From contig JANXVC010000012.1 in the NCBI GenBank assembly GCA_025351925.1, forward strand, positions 1 through 44,125: a stretch of 44,125 nt of DNA, read 5' to 3'. Origin of the DNA: Rhodospirillales bacterium (GTDB lineage Bacteria > Pseudomonadota > Alphaproteobacteria > Acetobacterales > Acetobacteraceae). This document shows, piece by piece, positions 28,397 through 38,113 of this stretch (position 1 is its first letter; every line of letters starts with the position of its first letter). The notes under the pieces were generated by a model. That model searched no databases. It was not told the origin of the DNA and saw only the letters and a program-made list of their open reading frames with translations. A program made the translations under genes and the position numbers.

Positions 28397-29580
28397 ATGG
28401 CGCCGTTCTGGCGCAACGCCTCAACCTCCGCATCGGTGTAGCCAAGACCGAGCAGCACCTCCGCCGTATGCTCCCCGGCGTTGGGCGTCGGGCTGCGGAC
28501 CGCTTTGGAAACGCTCGATAAGTTAAGCGGCGAGGCGACGAGGCTGGACCGGCCCAGACGCGGGTGCTCGACCGGGGTCGCTATGCCGAGATGCTGCACC
28601 TGCGGATCGGCGAACACCTGGTCGATCGAGTAGATCGGCCCGGCCGGAATGCCGTTGCGCTCAAACAGCTCGATCCAGTATGCGGCGGGCCGGGTGCGTG
28701 TGACTTCGGCGATCGCCGCGTTGACGGCGGCGCGGTCGGCGCTGCGGCCGGCCTGGGTCCGCCAGGCCTCGCGCCCGATCCACTCCGCGTGACCGATCGT
28801 CTTGCAGAACCGCGTCCACAGGCGGGCGGAGCTGGCGGCGATGTTGATGTGCCCGTCCGTCGTCGGAAACACGCCGGTGGGGATCCCCGTAGGATGGTCG
28901 TTGCCAGCCTGGCCCGCGACCTCGCCGCGCATCAGCCAGCGGGCGGCCTGGAAGTCGAGCATGAAGGTCTGCGCCTCCAGCAGCGACGTGGTGACCCAGC
29001 GGCCCAGGCCGGTCCGCTCCCGCTCGAACAGCGCGACCATGACGCCGAGCGCTAGCAGGTTGCCGGCGGTGAGGTCGGCGACCGGGATGCCGGCCCGCAC
29101 CGGACCCTGGCCCGGCAGACCGGTGATGCTCATCAGGCCGCTCATGCCTTGGGCGATCTGGTCCACGCCGGCGCGTGCGCCATACGGCCCGTCCTGCCCG
29201 AAGCCGCTGATGCTGGCATAGACCAGACGCGGGTTAACGGCGTGGACGTCGTCCCAGGCGATGCCGAGCCGGTGCTTCACCGCGGCGCGCATATTCTCAA
29301 CGATCACGTCCGCGGTCGCCACCAGGCGCATGAACGCAGCCAGGCCGTCCGATGATTTCAGGTTCAACTGCATCATGCGCTTGTTGCGATGCAAATTCTG
29401 GAAGTCCGGCCCGTCGCGGTCGCCGGCGATGTCGTCGATGCCCACGCTGTCGGGCGGCTCGATCCGGATCACGTCGGCGCCCCAGTCCGCCAGATGCCGC
29501 ACGCAGGTCGGCCCGGCGCGCGCCAGGGTCAGGTCGAGAACGACAAGTCGGGCGAGCGGCAGCGGTACGGGATCGGCCAT
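28393..29580 (-). CDS. CaiB/BaiF family CoA-transferase
   Basis: VLDLTLARAGPTCVRHLADWGADVIRIEPP, FQNLHRNKRMMQLNLKS, YASISGFGQDGPY. Confidence 0.93.
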   Translation of the reverse strand: MADPVPLPLARLVVLDLTLARAGPTCVRHLADWGADVIRIEPPDSVGIDDIAGDRDGPDFQNLHRNKRMMQLNLKSSDGLAAFMRLVATADVIVENMRAAVKHRLGIAWDDVHAVNPRLVYASISGFGQDGPYGARAGVDQIAQGMSGLMSITGLPGQGPVRAGIPVADLTAGNLLALGVMVALFERERTGLGRWVTTSLLEAQTFMLDFQAARWLMRGEVAGQAGNDHPTGIPTGVFPTTDGHINIAASSARLWTRFCKTIGHAEWIGREAWRTQAGRSADRAAVNAAIAEVTRTRPAAYWIELFERNGIPAGPIYSIDQVFADPQVQHLGIATPVEHPRLGRSSLVASPLNLSSVSKAVRSPTPNAGEHTAEVLLGLGYTDAEVEALRQNGAI

Positions 29581-29629
29581 CCGGCAAGCCTCCCACGCAC
29601 TGGGAAGCCGTGCAATGTGGAGAACGCCG

Positions 29630-30376
29630 CTAGGGGCGCGGGAGCATCGCGCGGATGGCTGCGGCCGGCACCGCCGACCCGCCGGCGTCGTTCACATTGC
29701 CGGCAACCTGTACGCCCGCCACGCGCCAGGTTCCGTCGAGCGCTTGCACCAGCACCGGACCGCCGCTGGTGCCGCGCGTTCCGGCACAGTCGTGCACCAA
29801 CATGGCGCGGCCAGTTGGCCCAGCCCGGTAGCCCAACGCCGCACAGGACATGTCCGCCAGGATGCGCTCGGCCCGGTCCTGGCCATAGCCGCCGAGCATC
29901 AGTCGAGCTCCACGCGGGACAGGCGCGTCCGCGAGGACCAGTGTTTCGTCCAAGGCAGCCGCCGGGGCCGGCAGGGTCACGATCGCGAGGTCCGCGGCCT
30001 GCCCCGCCGCAGCTGTGGGGTGATACCCATCGCCAATCTCAAATGACGCCGCTAGGACGTGCTGGTTGAAGTTCCCATTGGCGTAGCCCAGCAGGACATG
30101 TACCGAGCCCGGCGGTGCGAAGTGACCGAGCCCACGGCCATACAGGCAGTGCGCCGCCGTCACCACCGTCTGCGGTCCGATCAGGAAACCGGTGCAGCGG
30201 GACACGCCTGGCACCTGGAGCCGGACCACCGCCGCCCACGGCATAGTCCCGACATCGACCGCGGTCCGCGCCTCATGCGGCCCAAGTCCCGGCAAGGCCG
30301 CAGCCCCGGTCGCGAGCAAAGTGCCCAATGCGGCGGCGACCTGAAACAAGGCGCCGCCGTGCCGGGCAGGCCTCAT
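29630..30376 (-). CDS. Secreted trypsin-like serine protease
   Basis: Signal peptide; VVTAAHC, DLAIVTL and GTSGGPVL triad contexts. Confidence 0.9.
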   Translation of the reverse strand: MRPARHGGALFQVAAALGTLLATGAAALPGLGPHEARTAVDVGTMPWAAVVRLQVPGVSRCTGFLIGPQTVVTAAHCLYGRGLGHFAPPGSVHVLLGYANGNFNQHVLAASFEIGDGYHPTAAAGQAADLAIVTLPAPAAALDETLVLADAPVPRGARLMLGGYGQDRAERILADMSCAALGYRAGPTGRAMLVHDCAGTRGTSGGPVLVQALDGTWRVAGVQVAGNVNDAGGSAVPAAAIRAMLPRP

Positions 30377-30380
30377 GCCA

Positions 30381-31076
30381 TTAGGCAGCCTCGACCGAAA
30401 CCGCCTCCGGCCCGCGGCGGCCGTCAGCCACGTGCATCTTCACGGTTTGATTGGGCTCGAGGCCGCTCAAGCCGCCCCGGTTCAGCGCCGAGATGTGCAC
30501 GAACACGTCCTTGCCGCCGCCGTCCGGCATGACGAAGCCAAAGCCCTTTTCGGCGTTGAACCACTTCACGACGCCGCGCAGTTCGACCGCCATGCTGGCA
30601 TCGACCGGAGTGCGCGCCGCCGGACGCGGGCGCTCTGCGGCATAGGACGGCACCGACGATTGCGGCACGGCCGCACCCTCATCCACCCGCAGCACCTCGG
30701 CGATCTGCGGCCCTTTCTGGCCCGGCGACACCAGCACGCGCAGGGCGGCGCCAGGCTGCACGGTGGTGTGCCCGGCGCGGGACAGCACGCTCACGTGCAG
30801 GAACGCATCGCCGCCGCCGCCTTCAAGCTCAACGAAACCGAAACCCTTCTCGGCATTGAACCACTTCACGACCGCACCCGTCTCCGGCCCGGTCGGCGCC
30901 GCGCCGCGCGGGGCGCCGAAACCGGACGGCGCGCGATCACCGCCGCGCGGAACAAAGGCATCGCGCGGAACATAGGGCTCGTCGCGTCCCCGTGATGGTG
31001 GAAAATCATCGCTTCGTTCGCGCCCACGGCTTCCGCGGCGGGGGCTGTCGAAGGAACGGCGGTCTGGTGTGCGCAT
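30381..31076 (-). CDS. Protein with two tandem cold-shock domains
   Basis: GAVVKWFNAEKGFGFVELEGGGGDAFLHVSVL and GVVKWFNAEKGFGFVMPDGGGKDVFVHISAL. Confidence 0.93.
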   Translation of the reverse strand: MRTPDRRSFDSPRRGSRGRERSDDFPPSRGRDEPYVPRDAFVPRGGDRAPSGFGAPRGAAPTGPETGAVVKWFNAEKGFGFVELEGGGGDAFLHVSVLSRAGHTTVQPGAALRVLVSPGQKGPQIAEVLRVDEGAAVPQSSVPSYAAERPRPAARTPVDASMAVELRGVVKWFNAEKGFGFVMPDGGGKDVFVHISALNRGGLSGLEPNQTVKMHVADGRRGPEAVSVEAA

Positions 31077-31205
31077 ATCAGGTCTCAAACGGTATGAACG
31101 GAACGGAACATGGGACGCCGACAGTGCGGGCCAACCCATCACTCTAAACTATCGAATTCTATACTAGCGGCTTTTGTCGCGGGGAGCCAGCAATCCCTCG
31201 CTAGT

Positions 31206-31241
31206 GGGGAAATCAGACGGAAGCCTCCGTCTGATCTCCCC
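31206..31241. other. Long imperfect hairpin in the intergenic region upstream of the cold-shock gene (possible terminator of the lytic transglycosylase transcript or 5'UTR structure)
   Basis: GGGGA-a-ATCAGACGGA-agcc-TCCGTCTGAT-c-TCCCC: 15 paired bases around one A/C mismatch, 4-nt loop. Confidence 0.7.
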
Positions 31242-31305
31242 ATTTGCCTTTGTTTGATGAACCAATCCACCTGACGCTTGAGAGTCGAGCGTTGGGATCG
31301 GACCA

Positions 31306-32100
31306 CTAGCTTCGCACAATGCCGCAGCGCGCCCGCGCATTCGCCGCCATGTAGGGCCCGAGTACAGCGGCAACCTGGCACGCGCTCATCCGCCGCGGTC
31401 CGTGCAGGGAAGGCTGCCGGTTGACGTTGATCCGCAGCACCCTTCCCCCGGCCAGCGCAATCCGCAGGCTGCCCTGCCGGATCGCCCGCAGATACAGCGG
31501 CATGCCCAGGCTCACCGGCGGCACACGGCCCTCAGCGATCGCCATCACGCGCTCCCGATAGTCGGCCGCGAGGCTGGGTGTGCGCGAGTGGTAATAGCCG
31601 ACGGCGGTCGGCCAGTCGCCGCCGGCATCGGCGCGCAGGCGATACAGGAAGCGTGCGGCGTAGTCGGCGTTGGCGGCGGGGTCGAAAGCATCGTCCAGGT
31701 CACGGAATGCTGCAGGATGCGACTGCAGATTCACCTGCATGCAGCCGACATCGACCTGCTGCACCCCGCGCTCCAGGGCCAGCCGGGTCCAGGTGACGGC
31801 GGCGGGCTTGCTGTCGAAATACATCGCGGCCCCATCGGCGTTGACCGCCCACGGCCAGGGCTGGATGCCCGGCAGCGGCGGCACCGGCCGGCCGCTTTCC
31901 GCCTTGGCGATCGCCGATAGCAGGCCCGGCGCAGTACCATGCCGGGCCTCGGCCACGCCGAGCGCCGCATTGCACTGCGCGCTCTGCGCCTCTGCCCAGC
32001 TCTGCGCAACAACTGCATCGTCCCGGCCCGCCGCACCTGCCGGCGTGCCCAGCGAGACCAGGAACGACACAATCACAATCCGGTGCAGCCAAGGAGCCAT
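31306..32100 (-). CDS. Lytic transglycosylase (SLT-like) domain protein
   Basis: LLSAIAKAESGRPVPPLPGIQPWPWAVN; VDVGCMQVNLQSHPAAF; ARFLYRL; signal peptide. Confidence 0.88.
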   Translation of the reverse strand: MAPWLHRIVIVSFLVSLGTPAGAAGRDDAVVAQSWAEAQSAQCNAALGVAEARHGTAPGLLSAIAKAESGRPVPPLPGIQPWPWAVNADGAAMYFDSKPAAVTWTRLALERGVQQVDVGCMQVNLQSHPAAFRDLDDAFDPAANADYAARFLYRLRADAGGDWPTAVGYYHSRTPSLAADYRERVMAIAEGRVPPVSLGMPLYLRAIRQGSLRIALAGGRVLRINVNRQPSLHGPRRMSACQVAAVLGPYMAANARARCGIVRS

Positions 32101-32131
32101 GGCCGGGATTATGGCATGACTCGCCACAATG

Positions 32132-32578
32132 CTAATAGGTTGCCCAGAGGCCAGGCCCGGCGACCTCCAGCGAGTGTCCATCGGGGTCGCGAAAATACAG
32201 GCTGCGGCCGCCGAAGCTTTGCGTCACCCGGCTTTCGATCGCAATGCCCAGCGCGCCGAGGTGCCGCTCCCAAGCGCCGAGCTCGGCCAACGGGACGGCG
32301 AAGCAGAGATGCAGCGTGCCGTGCCCGTCATGCGGCGGGATGACGCCGCCTGGCATCACGCTGGGCTCCACCGAGCCGCCGCGCCGAAACAGCAGCAATA
32401 TGCTGCCGCCGGGCACGGCGAGGCCGACCATACGGTCCTCCTGCAGCAGCGTCTCAAAGCCGAACACCTTTTCGTAGAAGGCGCAGGACCGATCGAGGTC
32501 GGTCACGTATAGCGACGACTCGAGCTGTCCGGTGACGCGAGGCGTAGCCCAGACCACGGCCGCGCTGTCAACCGGCAT
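32132..32578 (-). CDS. VOC (glyoxalase/dioxygenase superfamily) protein
   Basis: LESSLYVTDLDRSCAFYEKVFGFETL and SLYFRDPDGHSLEV. Confidence 0.9.
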   Translation of the reverse strand: MPVDSAAVVWATPRVTGQLESSLYVTDLDRSCAFYEKVFGFETLLQEDRMVGLAVPGGSILLLFRRGGSVEPSVMPGGVIPPHDGHGTLHLCFAVPLAELGAWERHLGALGIAIESRVTQSFGGRSLYFRDPDGHSLEVAGPGLWATY

Positions 32579-32581
32579 TCG

Positions 32582-33640
32582 TTACAGTCGGCGCAGCAGG
32601 CGGGAAGCGCCCGTGCCGCCTGCCGCTCGCGCCGTCGAACCGGCCAGCAGCGCCAGCCCGATCAGCCCCATCCCGAGCGCGAAGCCGACAGCGCCGCGGT
32701 TCTTGTTCGCCCACATCTGCGCGCTGGTGCTCAGGCTCTCGCTGTCGAACGGCCCATGGGTCGAGGAGGGACGCTGGCCCGGGCCGTTCAGGTTCGGATC
32801 ACGTATCGCGACCGCGCCGCCCTGATCCGACTGCTGCGCCGTCACACCGAACTTGCCGGCGAAATAGTCCAGCACGCCGGGCGTCAGCTTGTTCGCCACC
32901 GCGAAGCCGAGCGTCGCACCTGCCACCTTCACCTCCCGCCGCCGAGTCGTGGCAGCAAGATAGATGGCATCGGCCACGATCTCCGGCTGATACACCGGCG
33001 GCGGCGGGCGCACCGGCTTCGGCATGTGCGACAGGGCGTGGTTGTAGAACGGCGTGTTCACCGCCGGCGGGTGCACCATCGTCATATGCACCGCGCTGTT
33101 GTCATTCGCGAGTTCGGCCCGGACCGCCTCGGTGAAACCGCGCAGCGCGTACTTGCTGCCGGAATACGGCGACTGCAGCGGCACGCCGCGGTAGCTGATC
33201 GCCGAGAGGATCTGCACGACAGTGCCCTGGTTGCGCGGCAGCATGCGGCGCAGCGCGACGCGGGTGCCATTGACGGTGCCGAAGTAGTTGGTCTCGGTCA
33301 GCCGGCGGAATTCGTCCTCGGCGATGTCCATGAACTTGCCATAGACGCCGACCCCGGCATTGTTCACCCAGACGTCGATCGGGCCGAGCTCGCCCTCGAT
33401 ATGCACCGCTGCCGCCTCGAGCGCCGCGCTGTCGGCGACGTCGGCCACCGCGATCGACGCGGTGCCGCCAGCGGCGGCGACATCCTTGCGGGTGGCGTCG
33501 AGGTTGTCGGCGCTGCGGGCAATCAGGCCGACGCGCCAGCCACGCCGGGCGAACAGCGCGGCAGCGCTGCGGCCGATGCCGGACGACGCGCCGGTGATGA
33601 CGACGACGCCGGGTGAAGGGGGTACTGTGGTGACGGACAT
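32582..33640 (-). CDS. SDR family oxidoreductase with C-terminal hydrophobic segment
   Basis: VVITGASSGIGRSAAALFARRGW, VNNAGVG, YSGSKYALRGF. Confidence 0.92.
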   Translation of the reverse strand: MSVTTVPPSPGVVVITGASSGIGRSAAALFARRGWRVGLIARSADNLDATRKDVAAAGGTASIAVADVADSAALEAAAVHIEGELGPIDVWVNNAGVGVYGKFMDIAEDEFRRLTETNYFGTVNGTRVALRRMLPRNQGTVVQILSAISYRGVPLQSPYSGSKYALRGFTEAVRAELANDNSAVHMTMVHPPAVNTPFYNHALSHMPKPVRPPPPVYQPEIVADAIYLAATTRRREVKVAGATLGFAVANKLTPGVLDYFAGKFGVTAQQSDQGGAVAIRDPNLNGPGQRPSSTHGPFDSESLSTSAQMWANKNRGAVGFALGMGLIGLALLAGSTARAAGGTGASRLLRRL

Positions 33641-33767
33641 GCGAGCCTCGGAGGTGGACGGGTCTTAACCCAACGCAGCCAGCACTCCAGGTTTCCTGGC
33701 CTGCACTCGCCGTGGCAACACCGCACGGCAGCCCCTATATCGGCCGCATAAGATCGGGAGAATTGGC

Positions 33768-34424
33768 ATGCCCACAGCACTCATCATTGGCGCGTCGCGC
33801 GGTCTCGGCCTTGGCCTGGTGCGCGAACTCGCCGGCCGCGGTTGGGACGTGACCGGCACCGTGCGTGCCGCCGCGGACCGTGCGGCGGTCGAGGCGGCCG
33901 GAGGCAAGACGGCCGTCGCCGACATCACCGACGCGGCGGCGGTCGCTGCTTTGCCAAAGACGCCGCTCGACCTGTTATTCGTCAACGCCGGCGTGTCCGG
34001 CCCGGCGCATCAGGACGCCGGCCGGGCGACGGCGGACGAGGTCAGCGCCCTGTTCCTGACCAACGCCCTCGCCCCGATTGCCGCGGCCCGCACCCTGCTC
34101 GACCGTGTCGTGGACGGCGGCGTGCTGGCCTTCATGACCTCGCGCATGGGCAGTGTGACAGATAACAGCAGTGGCGACATGGAGCTGTATCGCGCCAGCA
34201 AAGCGGCGCTGAACTCGCTGACCCGCAGCCTGATGGCGAAGCTCGGTCGGCCGCTCACCGTGCTGTCGCTGCATCCCGGCTGGGTGCGCACCGACATGGG
34301 CGGAGCTGGCGCCGCCCTTGACGTTGAGACCAGCGCGCGCGGCCTGGTGGACACGATCCTGGCGCATCGCGGCACGCCAGGCTCGGCATTCTTCGACTAC
34401 AGCGGGGCGGAGCTGCCCTGGTAG
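33768..34424 (+). CDS. SDR family oxidoreductase
   Basis: TALIIGASRGLGLGLVRELAGRGW, FVNAGVSGP, YRASKAALNSLTRSL. Confidence 0.92.
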   Translation: MPTALIIGASRGLGLGLVRELAGRGWDVTGTVRAAADRAAVEAAGGKTAVADITDAAAVAALPKTPLDLLFVNAGVSGPAHQDAGRATADEVSALFLTNALAPIAAARTLLDRVVDGGVLAFMTSRMGSVTDNSSGDMELYRASKAALNSLTRSLMAKLGRPLTVLSLHPGWVRTDMGGAGAALDVETSARGLVDTILAHRGTPGSAFFDYSGAELPW

Positions 34425-34518
34425 CGGCGTCGCCATCGCGGACGCCGATTTAGCATCCCGCGGGAGGCCAGCGTCGCCGAAAGGGTAGTGCCGGCGGACA
34501 GCAGGCTGCGCCGCTGGA

Positions 34519-35235
34519 TCAAGCGACCGGCGCGACGCCGATCGGGTCTAGTCGGTAGCCGCCGCCCTCGGTCACCAGCAGGCGCGCATTGCTTGGGTCC
34601 GGCTCGATCTTCTGACGCAGACGATAGATGTGCGTCTCGAGCGTATGGGTGGTCACGGCGGCGTTATAGCCCCAGACCTCATTCAGCAGGACCTGCCGCG
34701 CCACCGGGCGGGTGCCGGCGCGATAGAGGAACTTGAGAATTGCGGCCTCTTTCTCGGTCAGGCGGATGCGGCGGTTCTTCACCGGCTCGTGCAGCAGCTT
34801 GGCGCTGGGACGGAACGTGTAGGGCCCGATGGTGAAGACCGCATCCTCGGAGTTCTCGAAAATGCGCAGCTGGGCGCGCAGCCGGGCCAGCAGCTCGGCC
34901 AGGCGAAACGGCTTCGCGATGTAGTCGTTGGCGCCGGCATCGAGGCCGCGGACGACGTCCGCCTCGTCATCCGACCCGGTCAGCATGATGATCGGCATGC
35001 GCAGGCCCTGTTTGCGCAGGAGCGCGCACAGGTCCCGCCCATCACCGTCGGGCAGGCCCACGTCGAGGATGATGGCGTCGAAGCGCGAGTCCTTACCGGT
35101 CAGCAGGGCCTCAGCCTCCGAAACCGTCGCGGCCTCGGCAACCGCGAATTCGCCATCGACCTGCAGCTGCTCCAGCAAGGCCTCTCGCAGAGTCGCGTCG
35201 TCATCGACAATAAGGATCGGACGTTCAGCCGTCAT
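34519..35235 (-). CDS. OmpR-family response regulator (no histidine kinase nearby)
   Basis: Receiver ILIVDDDATLREALLEQL, DAIILDVGLPDGDG, ANDYIAKPF; winged-helix VLLNEVWGYNAAVTTHTLETHIYRLRQKI. Confidence 0.94.
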   Translation of the reverse strand: MTAERPILIVDDDATLREALLEQLQVDGEFAVAEAATVSEAEALLTGKDSRFDAIILDVGLPDGDGRDLCALLRKQGLRMPIIMLTGSDDEADVVRGLDAGANDYIAKPFRLAELLARLRAQLRIFENSEDAVFTIGPYTFRPSAKLLHEPVKNRRIRLTEKEAAILKFLYRAGTRPVARQVLLNEVWGYNAAVTTHTLETHIYRLRQKIEPDPSNARLLVTEGGGYRLDPIGVAPVA

Positions 35236-35486
35236 TCGGCAACTTCCCTATGTAAGACCGACGGCAGCGCGTCACGCTGGACCCACCGGCATCGTTCTGA
35301 TCGACTGTGCAACACAACAGGGTGACGCCCTTAAATTTGAACCGATCAGGAGCTCAACGCAGGCCAAGCTCTGTAAAATTGTATCATATAGCCTTAGAAT
35401 ACACACATCGTTGTGAGGCAGTTGGATGCGGCGCACAAGAGGACGCCATATCCGATGTCAGAGACCAATTATTGGATGGAGATGAC

Positions 35487-36641
35487 GTGGCCCAGCCGCG
35501 AGGATCACAAGCGGACCAGGCGCCCGCATTTTTGCTCCCTGACCCAGCCGTGCTGCGTATCCGAGCCGTGCACCGCGCCATCGCCGACTTGCGGCGCGGC
35601 ACACCCGTTCTGCTGCTGGGCACCCCTGACCTCGTGGTGCTCGCGGCCGACACCGCTGGTGCGGCCGGACTGGCGGAGTTGGCGGCGCTGGCTGCAGGGC
35701 CGCCGGTTTTGCTGCTGTCCCCGGTGCGCGCCGCCGCCCTGCTGCGCCGTCCGGTCGAGCCGGGTCCGCCCATCGCGCTGCGCACGGCCGGGCTGCTGGA
35801 GCCGGCGCTGCTGCGTGGCATAGCCGATCCGACCGCCGCTCAGCTTCTGGCTGATCCGCCGGAGCAGGCGGCGCTGCCCGCCCCAGCGCCCGCGGCGCTC
35901 GCTTTGGTGAAGCTCAGCCGTCTGCTGCCGGCAGCGCTGGTGGCGCCCACACGGCCGGACGCCCAGGCGCAGGCTGCCCGACTCGGGCTGTTGACGGTGT
36001 CGGCCGCGGATGTGCTGGCGCATCCGGACGCCGACGCGGCCAGCCTGGTACAGGTCGCGTCGGTGCACGTTCCGCTCGCAGCCTCGGCCGATGCCCGAGT
36101 CGTGGCATTCCGCGCGCCAGACGCCGGGATCGAGCACCTCGCCATCCTGATCGGCAAGCCGGAGCATGTGGGTGCTGCGAGCCCAGCGCCGTTGGTGCGT
36201 GTGCATTCCGAATGCTTCACCGGGGATTTGCTGGGCAGCCTGCGATGCGATTGCGGGCCGCAGCTGCACGCGGCGCTGGACCGCATGGCGGCAGAGGGCA
36301 GCGGCGTGCTGCTCTATTTGGCGCAGGAGGGACGTGGCATCGGGCTGGCGAACAAGCTGCGCGCCTACGCCCTGCAGGATCGCGGCCTGGACACGCTCGA
36401 CGCGAACCGTGCCCTGGGCTGGAATGCGGACGAGCGCAACTTCTTGGTCGCCGCGACCATGCTCGAGCAACTCGGAGTCCGCCGGGTGCGGCTGTTGACC
36501 AACAATCCCGACAAGCTGACGGCCCTGGCGGCTTTTGGCGTGAAGGTCGAGGACCGGGAGCCATTGGTGATCGCGCCCAACGGCATCAACGACCACTATC
36601 TGGCGACGAAGCTGCGGCGCTTCGGCCACCTGCTCGGCTGA
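35487..36641 (+). CDS. ribA: GTP cyclohydrolase II with divergent N-terminal domain
   Basis: VRVHSECFTGDLLGSLRCDCGPQL, LYLAQEGRGIGLANKLRAY, LLTNNPDKL; GTG start at 35487 chosen, upstream starts possible. Confidence 0.9.
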   Translation: MAQPRGSQADQAPAFLLPDPAVLRIRAVHRAIADLRRGTPVLLLGTPDLVVLAADTAGAAGLAELAALAAGPPVLLLSPVRAAALLRRPVEPGPPIALRTAGLLEPALLRGIADPTAAQLLADPPEQAALPAPAPAALALVKLSRLLPAALVAPTRPDAQAQAARLGLLTVSAADVLAHPDADAASLVQVASVHVPLAASADARVVAFRAPDAGIEHLAILIGKPEHVGAASPAPLVRVHSECFTGDLLGSLRCDCGPQLHAALDRMAAEGSGVLLYLAQEGRGIGLANKLRAYALQDRGLDTLDANRALGWNADERNFLVAATMLEQLGVRRVRLLTNNPDKLTALAAFGVKVEDREPLVIAPNGINDHYLATKLRRFGHLLG

Positions 36642-36677
36642 TTTGAGCGTGGCATGCTGCTTGCTTAGGCTTGCGAT

Positions 36678-37232
36678 ATGATCCAACCCACACCCGGCGC
36701 CGACCCAGCGTCCCGCATCTTCGGATATGCCATGCCGCCGGACGGCGCCGGGCTGATCGGGCCTGATGGCCTCTGGCCACAGCCGATCGACGTGCCGTTC
36801 AGCGAGGTGCTGAAAAGCCTCAACCCCTTGCAGCATGTGCCGGGGGTCGGCACAATTTACCGGGCGGTCACCGGTGAGACCATCCCAGCGCCGCTGCAAA
36901 TCTTGGGCGCCGGCATCTTTGGCGGTCCGATCGGCATTCTGGGCGCCGCCGTTATGAGTTTTGTCGGAGCGCTGTTCGCCATGGGTCCAGACCTGTCCCG
37001 CCCCGCCGTTCCGGCCGGCATGTCGGCGACCGGCTCCGAGGCGCCAATGGGCAACATCAGCCCCGGCACGCTCAAGCCCGGCGAATACACGACGCTCGCC
37101 ACCACCGTACCGGAGTTCCTGCAGAGCCCAACCCAGTTTGCCGGCGGCAGTCCGCAGCGCGGGTTCAAAGCCTACTACGACGCCTCGCAGGAATGGCAGC
37201 GGGCCCAAGCGGTCGAGAAAGGCTTGGCATGA
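36678..37232 (+). CDS. Conserved hypothetical protein, possibly membrane associated
   Basis: 184 aa ORF with EVLKSLNPLQHVPGVGTIYRAVTGETIPAPLQILGAGIFGGPIGILGAAVMSFVGALF; ATGA overlap with the next gene. Confidence 0.75.
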   Translation: MIQPTPGADPASRIFGYAMPPDGAGLIGPDGLWPQPIDVPFSEVLKSLNPLQHVPGVGTIYRAVTGETIPAPLQILGAGIFGGPIGILGAAVMSFVGALFAMGPDLSRPAVPAGMSATGSEAPMGNISPGTLKPGEYTTLATTVPEFLQSPTQFAGGSPQRGFKAYYDASQEWQRAQAVEKGLA

Positions 37233-37741
37233 GCAGAGGCGCGCAAGGCCAAGCGACGCTGGGCGCCGACGGTATTTTGAGGCTGGACGACTTGCGGTTT
37301 CGGGCGGCAGTCGGGCGTGGTGGGGTGCGGCTGCATAAACAGGAGGGCGACGGCGCGACTCCGGCTGGATTGTTGCCGCTGCGCCGGGTGCTGTATCGCG
37401 CCGACCGGGTCGCGCGGCCGCGATGCGCTGTGCCGACCATGCCGCTGGCCCCGCATGACGGCTGGTGCGATGACCCGTCGCATGCCGACTACAACCGGCC
37501 GGTCCGCCTGCCGCATGATGGCCGGCACGAGGCGTTGTGGCGCATCGACTCGATATACGATGTCGTGGGCGTGCTGGGTTGGAACGACGCGCCCGTGGTG
37601 CGCGGGATGGGCAGCGCGATATTTCTGCACGTTGCCCGGCCGGACTTTGCGCCGACCGAGGGCTGCATTGCATTGGCATTCCCGGATCTGTGCAAGCTGC
37701 TGAATGCCGGATTGACGACTATATTAGTACTGGATGCATAA
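37229..37741 (+). CDS. L,D-transpeptidase (YkuD-like) family protein
   Basis: KQEGDGATPAGLLPLRRVLYR and SAIFLHVARPDFAPTEGCIALAFPDL. Confidence 0.88.
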   Translation: MSRGAQGQATLGADGILRLDDLRFRAAVGRGGVRLHKQEGDGATPAGLLPLRRVLYRADRVARPRCAVPTMPLAPHDGWCDDPSHADYNRPVRLPHDGRHEALWRIDSIYDVVGVLGWNDAPVVRGMGSAIFLHVARPDFAPTEGCIALAFPDLCKLLNAGLTTILVLDA

Positions 37742-37750
37742 GGGGCGCCT

Positions 37751-38113
37751 TCAGGGGTCCCGGCTCAGCCCTTTTTGCGCCAGCGCTGCCAAGTAGGCGT
37801 CCCAGAGTGCCGTCTGTTCCTGGCTCATCCGATGCAGCAATGCCCAGGAAAAGATGCCGGTGTCATGGCCGTCGGTGAACTTGATGCGCACAGCGTAGTG
37901 GCCAACCGGCTCGACGCCAGCGATGCCCACGTCACGCTTGCCGGGCACCGTCTGTTTCTGATCGGGCGAATGGCCCTGCACCGCGGCGCTTGGACTCTCA
38001 ACCCGGAGCAGTTCGGCCGGCAGTGATACTTTAGTGTCGTCGTCGAAGTCTATCTCGAGCCGTCGCGTCACACGGCGGAAACGAATCTCAAGTGGTCGCG
38101 GCGGCGCGGTCAT
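37751..38113 (-). CDS. DUF971 (gamma-butyrobetaine hydroxylase-like N-terminal) protein
   Basis: [18 protein letters not shown] and [30 protein letters not shown]. Confidence 0.9.
   Translation of the reverse strand: MTAPPRPLEIRFRRVTRRLEIDFDDDTKVSLPAELLRVESPSAAVQGHSPDQKQTVPGKRDVGIAGVEPVGHYAVRIKFTDGHDTGIFSWALLHRMSQEQTALWDAYLAALAQKGLSRDP

Noticed and set aside
35236-35486. Possible FMN riboswitch upstream of ribA
   Set aside because: No RFN consensus segments recognisable in the leader.
35505-37679. 724-aa minus-strand ORF
   Set aside because: Antisense to ribA, the conserved hypothetical and the L,D-transpeptidase; compositionally biased, no recognisable domain; typical high-GC shadow ORF.
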